Assembly: GCA_964500015.1 (NCBI GenBank)
Contig: CAZCMN010000012.1
Span: 1-30,768 of the forward strand
DNA from: JAPLYB01 sp964500015
GTDB taxonomy: Archaea; Nanobdellota; Nanobdellia; Pacearchaeales; UBA284
Direction of reading: 5' to 3'
Length of the DNA: 30,768 nt
In this document: piece by piece, positions 8,134 to 14,599 of the stretch
Layout of the letters: every line of letters starts with the position of its first letter
Position numbering within the stretch: position 1 is the stretch's first letter
The notes under the pieces: model-generated
Told to the model about the DNA's origin: nothing
The model's input: only the letters and a program-made list of their open reading frames with translations
The model's database searches: none
Position numbers and translations under genes: made by a program

Positions 8134-8291
8134 TTTCGAAGAAATACAACTGGCAGTACTCAAAATCTTCTGATTTTGTCAACTGGCGGGGCTATTCATG
8201 ATTCGAACCTTAATTGGTTCGAAAACACCAAGAATATTTTATTCTTGGTGTGCCAAAAATGTTCTCATTTTTGAGCACTGGCAAGGCTATT
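8122..8291 (+). repeat. Array of tRNA-Gln 3'-end copies interleaved with hairpins
   Basis: The tRNA 3' end CTGGCAGGGCTATT (8122-8135) is followed by a degenerate copy CTGGCAGTACT (8150-8160), a near-perfect copy CTGGCGGGGCTATT (8183-8196) and another, CTGGCAAGGCTATT (8278-8291). Between them lie hairpins: CAAAATC-TTCT-GATTTTG (8161-8178), TTCGAACC/GGTTCGAA (8202-8209/8216-8223, which echoes the tRNA T-loop), ACACCAAGAATA/TTCTTGGTGT (about 8225-8251), and GTGCCAAAAATG-TTCT-CATTTTTGAGCAC (8250-8278). Repeated integration scars or duplications made with the tRNA end as target would both fit. Confidence 0.75.
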
Positions 8292-8303
8292 TTATAGTTA
8301 AAA

Positions 8304-8651
8304 ATGAATAAAGAAGTAACTAAGTATATAGAAAAACAAAAGCACCCTCAAAAAGAAATCTGTAAGAAATTAAGAAAAATAGTTCTTAAAATACTTCCAA
8401 ATATTAATGAAACAATGAAAATGGGTGTTGCGTGGTATGGAAAATACTATGTAGTTAGTCTAAAAGATAGTGTTAATCTTGGATTTTCAGTTAAAGGATT
8501 ATCAAAAAAAGATATAAGTAATTTTAAAGGAACAGGAACCTTTATGAGACACCTAAAATTCAAAGAAATTAAAGAAATTGATGAAAAGAAAATAATAAAA
8601 CTCTTAAAATTAGTTAATAAAAAAGCTAAATGTGGTAGCTGTTTTAAATAA
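8304..8651 (+). CDS. DUF1801 (YdhG-like) domain protein
   Basis: A 115-residue protein matching the DUF1801/YdhG pattern: an N-terminal helix with QKEICKKLRKIVLKILPNINETMKMGVAWYGK (the typical L...I...PNI.E.MKWG-type segment), then beta strands (YYVVSLKDSVNLGFS) and GTGTFMRHLKFKEIKEIDEKKIIKLLKL. Small members occur across bacteria and archaea with no agreed biochemical role. A single gene behind the tRNA-Gln repeats. A C-terminal CGSC pair is visible but isolated. Confidence 0.75.
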   Translation: MNKEVTKYIEKQKHPQKEICKKLRKIVLKILPNINETMKMGVAWYGKYYVVSLKDSVNLGFSVKGLSKKDISNFKGTGTFMRHLKFKEIKEIDEKKIIKLLKLVNKKAKCGSCFK

Positions 8652-8673
8652 TAAAAAAATTATATCTGCATTT

Positions 8674-9078
8674 TTATAAAAACCCCATCACAAACATAGT
8701 ATTAGGAGAAATCTTAGCTTTTTCTTTTCCTGATTTAATGTCTTTTACACTAAACCATCTTATTTCTTGAATATCTTCGCCTGCTTTTAGATCCTTTTTA
8801 TTTTTTAACTTAGAAAGCCAATTAAAAAGAACAATTGTCTCTTTTTCATGAGTTGTTGGATTTTTCCACAAAACTTCAACACACAATAATTTTTTAATTT
8901 CTATCTTCCCATTAATCTCTTCTTTCACCTTTCTCTTGCATGCTTCTTTGATATCTTCATTTTCCTTAATTCTTCCTCCAGGCAGCTTAAAAAAATCATC
9001 GTGTTCATCTTTAGCTAACAAAATTTTCCCTTTTTCAATAATCACAGGTCCTGAAACAAGCATATATTTTCCTTCCAT
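8674..9078 (-). CDS. Nudix hydrolase-like protein
   Basis: A 134-residue single Nudix domain. The Nudix box runs GGRIKENEDIKEACKRKVKEEING (about residues 35-58), which matches G-x5-E-x7-R-E-U-x-E-E-x-G-U except that the residue after the Arg is Lys instead of Glu. The two later metal-ligand Glu residues (KEE) are kept. Flanking strands (KYMLVSGPVIIEKGKILLAKD; KETIVLFNWLSKL; EDIQEIRWFSVKDI) are typical. The substrate cannot be read from the sequence. A protein missing that Glu may be slow or repurposed. Confidence 0.85.
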   Translation of the reverse strand: MEGKYMLVSGPVIIEKGKILLAKDEHDDFFKLPGGRIKENEDIKEACKRKVKEEINGKIEIKKLLCVEVLWKNPTTHEKETIVLFNWLSKLKNKKDLKAGEDIQEIRWFSVKDIKSGKEKAKISPNTMFVMGFL

Positions 9079-9256
9079 AATTTAATAATAAGTTTAGGTT
9101 AATAAATATTCTTAAATAAGAGGTAAGTTGAATAGTCAAATATAGAACATAGAGATTGTTTTAAAAAAATACAACCAAATAACTTACATCTCAAGCCAAA
9201 GCGCGAAGTCACCAGCATATTACAAAAATTTAAAAATCTAGCATCCATATCAATTT
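9079..9256. other. Divergent intergenic spacer
   Basis: The spacer between the Nudix gene (minus) and the EF-like gene (plus). GGTAAGTT (about 9122-9129) faces AACTTACATC (about 9180-9189), but the complementarity is short. A TATA-like AAATTTAAAAATC near 9227-9239 sits about 25 nt before the ATG at 9257. I see no tRNA, C/D-box or other RNA gene here. Confidence 0.35.
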
Positions 9257-9505
9257 ATGGCAGAAAAAGAAATAGGCGTTGTCACAGACTTTTTTGCAAA
9301 AGTTAATGCAGCAGCAATAAAACTAAAATCTCCATTAAAAATTGGAGATAAAATAAAAGTGAAAACAGGTGAAAAAGAAGTAGAGATGACAATAACAAGC
9401 ATGCAAATAGACAGAAAACCTATAGAAAAAGCAAAAAAGGGCGACGAAGTTGGCATCTTAATGGCTGAACCAGTCCACAAAGGCAACAAAGTCTATAAGT
9501 TATAA
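9257..9505 (+). CDS. Translation elongation factor-like beta-barrel protein (EF-Tu domain 2 type)
   Basis: An 82-residue stand-alone beta-barrel that resembles domain 2 of EF-Tu/EF-1A and IF2-like GTPases: IGVVTDFFAKVNAAAIKLKSPLKIGDKIKVK (strands around a small loop), then MTITSMQIDRKPIEKAKKGDEVGILMAEPVHKGNKVYKL, with the characteristic GDEVGI...V..G..VY end. There is no GTPase domain. Such single-domain proteins are widely annotated in archaea as translation elongation factor-like, with no defined function. It begins about 25 nt after a TATA-like box, and tsaC starts 10 nt after its stop, which suggests cotranscription. Confidence 0.8.
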   Translation: MAEKEIGVVTDFFAKVNAAAIKLKSPLKIGDKIKVKTGEKEVEMTITSMQIDRKPIEKAKKGDEVGILMAEPVHKGNKVYKL

Positions 9506-9515
9506 AAAAAACAAA

Positions 9516-10043
9516 ATGTATTCTGAAAAAAGATTAATTAAAAAAATTAGAGACGGAAGTCTCTTTATTTATCCCACAGATACATTATATGGATTGGGCT
9601 GTAATGCTCTAAATAAAAAAGCAGTTCAAAAATTAAAGAAATTGAAAAAAAGAGATTCAAAAAAGCCACTTTCAATTATAGCTCCTTCTAAAAATTGGAT
9701 TTTAAAGTATACTTTAACAAACAAACCTTTTTTAGATAAATATCTTCCTGGAAAGTACACTTTAATTCTAAAAAAGAAAAATCCTGCTTTTTTAAAATGG
9801 ATTTCTCAAAATCAGACAATTGGAATTAGAATTCCAAAAAACTCTTTTTCAGATTTAATTAAAAAAGCAAATGTCCCATTTATAACAACATCTGTAAACT
9901 TATCAGGAGAAAAACCAGCTACAAAATTTAAAGATATAAATAAGACTTTTCTAAAAAAAGTATATCTCCTTGTTCTAGGAAAAAATCTTTCTGGAAAACC
10001 CTCCACAGTAATCCTAGAAAACGGAACTAAATTAAAAAGGTAA
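9516..10043 (+). CDS. tsaC: L-threonylcarbamoyladenylate synthase (Sua5/YrdC/TsaC)
   Basis: Makes threonylcarbamoyl-AMP from threonine, bicarbonate and ATP, the first step in the t6A37 modification of tRNAs that read ANN codons. The YrdC fold is complete: FIYPTDTLYGLGCNA (about 17-31), the KKRDSKKPLSII segment with the Lys-Arg...Lys-Pro ATP motif (about 44-55), PGKYTLIL (78-85), IGIRIPKN (102-109), TTSVNLSGE (124-132) and KPSTVI (161-166). At 175 residues it is the bare catalytic domain; archaeal Sua5 proteins often carry an extra C-terminal Sua5 domain, which is absent here. It ends just before the tRNA-Glu promoter. tRNA-Thr in this window would be a potential substrate of the pathway. Confidence 0.9.
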   Translation: MYSEKRLIKKIRDGSLFIYPTDTLYGLGCNALNKKAVQKLKKLKKRDSKKPLSIIAPSKNWILKYTLTNKPFLDKYLPGKYTLILKKKNPAFLKWISQNQTIGIRIPKNSFSDLIKKANVPFITTSVNLSGEKPATKFKDINKTFLKKVYLLVLGKNLSGKPSTVILENGTKLKR

Positions 10044-10075
10044 CCTTTTTAACTTTCTTTTCTTCATATATCTGC

Positions 10076-10148
10076 GCTCCTGTAGTCTAGAGGCCAAGGA
10101 TCCGAGCTTCTCGAGCTTGTGACCCGGGTTCGAATCCCGGCAGGAGCA
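10076..10148 (+). tRNA. tRNA-Glu(CTC), integration site of the downstream element
   Basis: Acceptor GCTCCTG (10076-10082) pairs with CAGGAGC (10141-10147), discriminator A. Anticodon stem CGAGC/GCTTG with one G-T pair, loop TTCTCGA, anticodon CTC (Glu). T-arm CCGGG TTCGAAT CCCGG. No intron. TATA-like CTTTTTAAC near 10046-10054, directly after the tsaC stop. Its 3' end is repeated at 13861-13874 and 13942-13953, and the integrase gene begins 49 nt downstream, the classic arrangement of a tRNA-targeted integrative element. Confidence 0.95.
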
Positions 10149-10152
10149 TTGA

Positions 10153-10188
10153 AGAGACTCCGATAAATTTAAATAGTTCGGAGTCTCT
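10153..10188. promoter_or_regulatory. Palindrome around the integrase TATA box
   Basis: Perfect 11-bp arms AGAGACTCCGA (10153-10163) and TCGGAGTCTCT (10178-10188) enclose ATAAATTTAAAT-type TATA sequence (about 10162-10175). The ATG at 10197 is about 25 nt after the TATA, fitting a leaderless integrase mRNA. A repressor or the integrase bound to both arms would cover the promoter. The same hairpin could instead end the tRNA-Glu transcript (T-rich run after the right arm). Confidence 0.65.
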
Positions 10189-10196
10189 TTATTTTC

Positions 10197-11465
10197 ATGA
10201 AAATTGATCTCTATAATCATGAGCCAAGATATAATAGTTGGAAAGAGCACGCTTCTAAAAAGGATTATATTGAAGGAAATTTAACAAAAAAGAATTCTGA
10301 TGTTCTATTGAAATATATTTTTGATATGGAAGTTGGTGCAAATGTTTCTTTGCTTAGTAAAAAGGGTGGAAGGTCGTTTATGAGGCTTAATACAATAAGG
10401 ACAAGATTAACTCAACTATTTATTATGTTCCAAGAACGGAATATTGCAGATATAACTAAGATAACCGAAAAACAGCTTCAGAATTTCTTTTCAGATATGA
10501 GAAATGGAACAATTAAAAACAAATTAGGAGAAAAATACAAATCAACTGCCGATTATGTTAAGACATTCAAGGCTTTCTGGCATTGGTATATGAAAGTAAG
10601 CAAAAAGCAAGATAAACAAGTAATAGATATTACAACAGAATTAGATTCGTCCAGAGATGAAAAGCCAAAATGGGTTTATCTTGATGAAGAGCAGATGAAA
10701 CTGCTTCTTGAGAAATGTGGGCCACGTTATAAGCCTTTCTTGTCATTCCTATACGATTCTGGGGCAAGGGTTACAGAATCATTCTCTTTATTAGTTCAAG
10801 ATATTCATGAAGAAAAGAACATTGTTTATGTTAATATTAGAGATGAAACCTCAAAAACTTTCGGAAGAAAGATTAAGCTGTTATTATGCGGAAAAGACCT
10901 GCTAGAATACATAAAAAGAAGCGAGTTAAAACCAGAAGATAGACTATTCGGATTTAGTCCAGAATATACAAATAGATATTTGGGAGAACTTGCAAAACAA
11001 TTATTCGGAGAAAAAGTTTCGAAAGCAGGTGCAAAATATACTGACTTATCGATGTATGACTTTAGGCATAATTCTTGCTGTTACTGGATTCAAAGATACA
11101 AGAACAATACAGGTTTAATGTTTAGATTTGGCTGGAAAACTGAAAAATATATCTTGTATTATAGTGAATTTCTTGGAATGAGGGATTTAATCTCTCAAGA
11201 AGATTTGTATATTGATATTACAAAAACAGAGCTTGAGAAACAGCTTGATGAACAAGGTAAACAAGTAATTTCTCTACAAAATGCTCAAACAGAAATGCAG
11301 AAAGAACTAGAGAGAACTAAAAAGAACTTAAAAAAAGAAGCGAAAGAAAATAGGGTGGCAGATGAATTTGTTGCAAACATATTCCGGAATAGACCAGAAA
11401 TTTTAAGGGCTATTGAAAAGGGCATGGAAAAAGAAAAATTAAAGAAACAAAATAAAAAAATTTAG
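10197..11465 (+). CDS. Tyrosine recombinase (integrase) of the tRNA-Glu element
   Basis: Site-specific recombinase, 422 residues. A SAM-like core-binding N-terminal domain spans about 35-135 (TRLTQLFIMFQERNIADITKITEKQLQNFFSDM) and the catalytic domain about 160-330: Arg191 in GARVTESFSLL, Lys220 near SKTFGRK, a motif II where the first His of HxxR is replaced by Tyr (YDFR, Arg290, then His291), Trp313 in FGW at the His/Trp position, and the nucleophile Tyr322 nine residues later (ILYYSEF). From about 345 to the end there is a charged coiled-coil-like tail (TELEKQLDEQGKQVISLQNAQTEMQKELERTKKN) that is extra to the core fold. Start chosen from the TATA spacing. Next to the tRNA it presumably integrates and excises this element at the tRNA 3' end. 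Confidence 0.9.
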   Translation: MKIDLYNHEPRYNSWKEHASKKDYIEGNLTKKNSDVLLKYIFDMEVGANVSLLSKKGGRSFMRLNTIRTRLTQLFIMFQERNIADITKITEKQLQNFFSDMRNGTIKNKLGEKYKSTADYVKTFKAFWHWYMKVSKKQDKQVIDITTELDSSRDEKPKWVYLDEEQMKLLLEKCGPRYKPFLSFLYDSGARVTESFSLLVQDIHEEKNIVYVNIRDETSKTFGRKIKLLLCGKDLLEYIKRSELKPEDRLFGFSPEYTNRYLGELAKQLFGEKVSKAGAKYTDLSMYDFRHNSCCYWIQRYKNNTGLMFRFGWKTEKYILYYSEFLGMRDLISQEDLYIDITKTELEKQLDEQGKQVISLQNAQTEMQKELERTKKNLKKEAKENRVADEFVANIFRNRPEILRAIEKGMEKEKLKKQNKKI

Positions 11466-11599
11466 GATTAAAGTTTAACGATGTTCAAAAAAACAAGGAC
11501 AAAAGAAATCGAAAAGTCATATTTAACAATAAAGAACAATTTAAATCGATAAGCAAGGTTTCGAAAAGCCTTTAGGCAAGAAACCTTGTGATGATTAAG
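11466..11599. other. Spacer with a strong hairpin after the integrase
   Basis: The notable structure is CAAGGTTTC (11554-11562) paired with GAAACCTTG (11580-11588), with an inner GCC-TTTA-GGC (11568-11577). No ORF is supported. It could end the integrase transcript or belong to the repeat array that starts just after it. Confidence 0.45.
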
Positions 11600-12093
11600 G
11601 TGCTCCAAAATGGAGAACCTGAAAAATTGGGTTTTTCATAATTTTTATAGAATTTATTGAGGATAAAATTTTAGGTGCTTCAAAATGAGGCACCCCACTT
11701 ATTGGAACTTCCATACTCAAAATGTTGGAATTTCTTCAGTTGATTTTTCGGGTTTTTAGGGGTATTTTGTCAAAAATATCGAATATAAATTTTTTACTGA
11801 AGAAATTTCTTCAGTCCACTTATTGGGAATTATCCAATTTTCAGAAATGCTCAAAATGCATAAATTTCTCCACCTGATTTTTCGTGTTTTTTGGTGTCTT
11901 TTAGGAGTTTTATCGATGATAAAAATATCTAGTGGAGAAAAATTCTACACCCCACTTATGGGGAATTAACTTACAGGTGTTAATTAACTCGCAGTGAGTT
12001 TTTCGGGTTTTTTAGTATATTTTAGCAAAAAGTTCGACGATAAAAAATCTACTGCTAATTGACTCGCAGTCCACTTATTGGGATTTATCCAAT
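11600..12093. repeat. Tandem array of composite palindromes, four units of about 120-136 bp
   Basis: The conserved box CCACTTATtGG recurs at 11695, 11816, 11952 and 12071. Units 1-3 contain a small hairpin, then arm D1, a conserved core (GATTTTTCGGGTTTTT at its start and TCGA.GATAAAAA near its end), an arm I complementary to D1, and a second arm D2 that repeats D1. The arms differ between units: unit 1 AATTTCTTCAGT (11729-11740 and 11804-11815), unit 2 AAATTTCTCCAC (11862-11873; I GTGGAGAAA at 11932-11940), unit 3 AATTAACTCGCAGT and AATTGACTCGCAGT (11982-11995 and 12057-12070). In unit 1, I plus D2 form the 20-bp palindrome ACTGAAGAAATTTCTTCAGT (11796-11815). Unit 0 (11600-11694) is a diverged form with GGTGC/GCACC hairpins. 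The small hairpins of several units share a loop like TCAAAATG. No ORF of note lies here. Confidence 0.8.
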
Positions 12094-12139
12094 TTTAAAC
12101 ACCAGAAATTTGCGTGCTCGCTTCTTCTTTATACTAGAA

Positions 12140-13531
12140 TTATCTTGACCGAACTACCTTGACCATTTCTCCTGATTTTCTCCTGACAAAATAAACTCCC
12201 GCCGGAACATTTCTGCTATTTGCATCAAAACCATTCCAATGAAATTCTTGGCTTGATGGAAATAAAGTACTGACTACTTTACCTTCTAGATTGACAACAG
12301 AAACATCTTCAGATTGTTGTACTGGCCCTGAAAAACTAATTGAAACATTGCCTTTAGAAGGATTTGGATAAACTAAAGTTCTCTTCTTTTCAGGAACAGG
12401 ATTTTGTTCTTCTATTCCTGTTGGTTCTTTTATAACATACAAACTATCATTATCATAATCAATGGCATAAACCCTCCCATTTCCAGAAGCTAACCCAGTT
12501 ACACGCCCGCCTATACGAAGAGTTTTAATAATACTTGTTCCCGTGCTATCCAAGACCATTATATTAGTTCCTGTTGAAGTTTTTCCCACATAAATTAAAC
12601 CCGTTTCTGAACTTTGAATAAGGCGGGCCGGATTACGGTCACCAGCGTATAATTTTGAAATTATGGAATCCGAACTAGTATTTATTACAAAAATAGATTC
12701 AGATTCTACTGTAGCTGTCCCTTCCCACCTAATTCCACATAACAAGTTATTATTGGACATCTCTAAAAAAGAGCTAGGAACATAACCATGTATTAAAGGT
12801 AGTTTTTTAATTACAGAATTTGTGGTTCCACTAATGACCTGAATACAGCTTTCTGATGAATCATTTCCAAAAGTATAGTACTTATCAGCACTTTTACAAA
12901 AACATCCAATTGGTCTAGAGGTTAATCCAGTCTGAATTGTTTTTATTATTCCATTGTTTTTTAAATCTATAATTTTAACATCCAAATCACCTGGACATTG
13001 GGCATACATTTTTTCTTCTGAAGGATTAACAGAAACCTGCCCCGGAGATGTGCATGGAATATAATCTAATAAAGAATCAGTTTGGCAATCAATAATCGAA
13101 ACCCCACCACGTCCTGAGGTATACAACCGGTTTTTATTTATCCCTAGACAAATAGAATATACCCCATCATCGATTCTAATTTTTTTCTCAAGATTACTGG
13201 AGTAATCATAGTTAAATAATGAATCATGAACAAAACCGCAATAAGTCTTATTGTCTGCGCTGTCATAAACTGGACGAGAGGATACTTTTACTCCTAACTT
13301 TATCTTTGAAATTATTTTATTGCTGTCACAAGAAAATGTACCAAAATTATACTCGCTAGTCAAACCAAGAGAATTATCTTTTTGATTATAAACAATTCCA
13401 ATCAAAGGTTTTCCCATATCTGTTGGAAAAACATTCTCTATGTACTGGGCATTTGCTCTGGATGGAAGAAGAGAGCCTAGAAAGATGCCAAGCCCTAGTA
13501 CAACTGGTGTAAGCAATTTTTTGAGATTCAT
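12140..13531 (-). CDS. Secreted beta-propeller protein with a T9SS/FlgD-type C-terminal domain
   Basis: A 463-residue exported protein. Signal peptide: MNLKKLLTPVVLGLGIFLGS, then ANA|Q. Residues about 35-365 form a six- to seven-bladed propeller of YVTN/NHL-like repeats (for example GVSIIDCQTDSLLDYIP, VKIIDLKNNGIIKTIQTG, IMVLDSTGTSIIKTLRIGG). The last about 80 residues fit a type IX secretion sorting domain or FlgD-like Ig domain: LVYPNPSKGNVSISF, then VVNLEGKVV, HWNGFDANSRNVPAGVYFVRR and a basic end VVRSR. This domain is typical of Bacteroidota, where T9SS exports the protein and removes the domain; an archaeon is not expected to have T9SS. A TATA-like TATATAAATTT at about 13556-13566 (minus strand) fits the start. 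Inside the tRNA-Glu element, so plausibly acquired from a bacterium. Confidence 0.8.
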   Translation of the reverse strand: MNLKKLLTPVVLGLGIFLGSLLPSRANAQYIENVFPTDMGKPLIGIVYNQKDNSLGLTSEYNFGTFSCDSNKIISKIKLGVKVSSRPVYDSADNKTYCGFVHDSLFNYDYSSNLEKKIRIDDGVYSICLGINKNRLYTSGRGGVSIIDCQTDSLLDYIPCTSPGQVSVNPSEEKMYAQCPGDLDVKIIDLKNNGIIKTIQTGLTSRPIGCFCKSADKYYTFGNDSSESCIQVISGTTNSVIKKLPLIHGYVPSSFLEMSNNNLLCGIRWEGTATVESESIFVINTSSDSIISKLYAGDRNPARLIQSSETGLIYVGKTSTGTNIMVLDSTGTSIIKTLRIGGRVTGLASGNGRVYAIDYDNDSLYVIKEPTGIEEQNPVPEKKRTLVYPNPSKGNVSISFSGPVQQSEDVSVVNLEGKVVSTLFPSSQEFHWNGFDANSRNVPAGVYFVRRKSGEMVKVVRSR

Positions 13532-13652
13532 TCTTCTGTGAAAATGAGAAGGTTCTGAAATTTATATAACTATCGTTCATGGCCCTGCAATGCTATTCCT
13601 TCCTTCTTTAACTTAAACGAAAAATATAAAAACTTTAGAGTACTCAAAAGTT

Positions 13653-13835
13653 ATGGGAATAAAGGGCATATTAAGTATCATCTTTGGAATAGCAGCGATA
13701 GTTAGTTTTATCATATTTTTAACAAGTTCTCAAGATATCACCAAATTTACAACAGCTATTTGGAGTTGCTTAGTTACAGCAGTTTTAATAGCAGTTCTTT
13801 TAGTATGGAATCCTTGGTTAATTGGTAAGAAATAA
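13653..13835 (+). CDS. Small two-helix membrane protein
   Basis: A 60-residue protein with two hydrophobic helices (about residues 5-24, ILSIIFGIAAIVSFIIFLTS, and 33-53, TAIWSCLVTAVLIAVLLVW), a short polar turn between them and a Lys-Lys end. TATA-like AAATATAAAAAC at about 13621-13632 lies some 25 nt before the ATG, fitting a leaderless mRNA. It is the last gene before the right att repeat. Function unknown; small membrane proteins are common cargo in archaeal mobile elements. Confidence 0.6.
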   Translation: MGIKGILSIIFGIAAIVSFIIFLTSSQDITKFTTAIWSCLVTAVLIAVLLVWNPWLIGKK

Positions 13836-13860
13836 GTAAAAGTTCAAATCCTTCCTAAGT

Positions 13861-13953
13861 CCGGCAGGAGCATTATGGTGTTAAGCAAAGCGAAACACCA
13901 AGCTACTGACGGTGCAGAAAATATTCATGATTTTCTAGCATCGGCAGGAGCAT
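13861..13953 (+). repeat. Right att repeat plus an extra tRNA-Glu 3'-end copy with hairpins
   Basis: CCGGCAGGAGCATT at 13861-13874 is identical to the tRNA-Glu end. A third copy CGGCAGGAGCAT lies at 13942-13953. Between them are hairpins TGGTGTT/AACACCA (13876-13882/13894-13900) and AGAAAAT/ATTTTCT (13916-13922/13930-13936); the latter is preceded by GGTGC and followed by TAGCAT, like the A/T-tract hairpins elsewhere. Upstream, GTTCAAATCC (13842-13851) resembles the tRNA T-loop with a short insertion before the repeat. The rest of the spacer to 14085 is AT-rich and shows only a TATA-like TTTATAAAC (14050-14058). Confidence 0.7.
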
Positions 13954-14085
13954 AAAGCATAGTAAAGAAAAAAGGTAAAAAACTTTCACTTAGATTTTTC
14001 TTTCCAATTTATAATATTATCACTAAATAATGATAACATATAGAAAGATTTATAAACAGTTTTTTCTTAAAATAATTGATTAAAA

Positions 14086-14484
14086 ATGCCACATTCACTA
14101 CCACCAATTAAAATTGGAACATCTCCTTCTGGAACAGCTGTATACATGCACTTTTCAGCTTTTCGAAATCTTAAAAAAATAGTATGTGATGGTCTTGAAA
14201 TCTCAAGAAGTCTTCATGAACATCAAGAACATGATCTAGTTGTGATGGATGCTCTAATTGAAGACGATTTTTCACCAGTTAGTGGAAATGGGGGTCTTTC
14301 AAGAATATGTACTTTTAGCTTACCCCTATATTTATGGAATAAATTTCCTCAAGAGCCCCAAACAATTTCATTTGAGATTCGTGCACAAAAATATATTGGT
14401 GGTACGCTAAATGTAGCCCAGAATAGCGTAATTGTAACTGGTTACACTCCAAAAAATAGGGAATATGTTCCACCTAGAGCATAG
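14086..14484 (+). CDS. Unknown protein (132 aa)
   Basis: Not recognised. It has a beta-rich look (IKIGTSPSGTAVYMHFSAF; LSRICTFSLPLYLW; TISFEIRAQKYIGGTLNVAQNSVIVTGY), no signal peptide, no membrane helix and no catalytic cluster; several His (SLHEHQEHD, about residues 43-51) stand together and could bind a metal, which is only a guess. The TATA-like box at 14050-14058 is about 30 nt before the ATG. It begins just outside the right end of the tRNA-Glu element. Function unknown. Confidence 0.5.
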   Translation: MPHSLPPIKIGTSPSGTAVYMHFSAFRNLKKIVCDGLEISRSLHEHQEHDLVVMDALIEDDFSPVSGNGGLSRICTFSLPLYLWNKFPQEPQTISFEIRAQKYIGGTLNVAQNSVIVTGYTPKNREYVPPRA

Positions 14485-14599
14485 AAAGATATCTCTAATT
14501 ATTTTTAAAAGCATATGATTGAGATTATTTTTCCATATCCCAAATAAAAATTTATTCTTTTCATCACAAATCTTATAAAATCCTTATTCTTAGATATAA

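Larger units (their letters stand above)
10137..13874 (+). mobile_element. tRNA-Glu-integrated element, about 3.7 kb
   Basis: Bounded by the direct repeat CCGGCAGGAGCATT at 10137-10150 (inside the tRNA-Glu 3' end) and 13861-13874. Contents: tyrosine integrase (plus), a non-coding composite repeat array, a secreted beta-propeller protein (minus) and a small membrane protein (plus). The tRNA stays intact, and the integrase gene is not split, so the element is of the pNOB8-like rather than the SSV-like integration type. No replication initiator, capsid or transfer gene is visible, so it may be a remnant, a satellite or a small genomic island. Mobility today is unproven. Confidence 0.75.

Noticed and set aside
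10032..10250. Minus-strand ORF across tRNA-Glu
   Set aside because: It reads through the tRNA and the integrase promoter, so it is a chance frame.
10197..11465. SSV-type integrase that is split on integration
   Set aside because: The integrase gene is intact and the tRNA-end repeat lies outside it.
11600..12093. CRISPR array
   Set aside because: Only four units, period 119-136 bp, with long diverged cores and arms repeated within a unit; no short identical repeats with unique spacers and no cas genes.
11600..12093. Integron attC sites in tandem
   Set aside because: The array next to a tyrosine recombinase suggested it, but no clear RYYYAAC/GTTRRRY core pair recurs in the units, there are no cassettes between units, and the recombinase is next to a tRNA instead.
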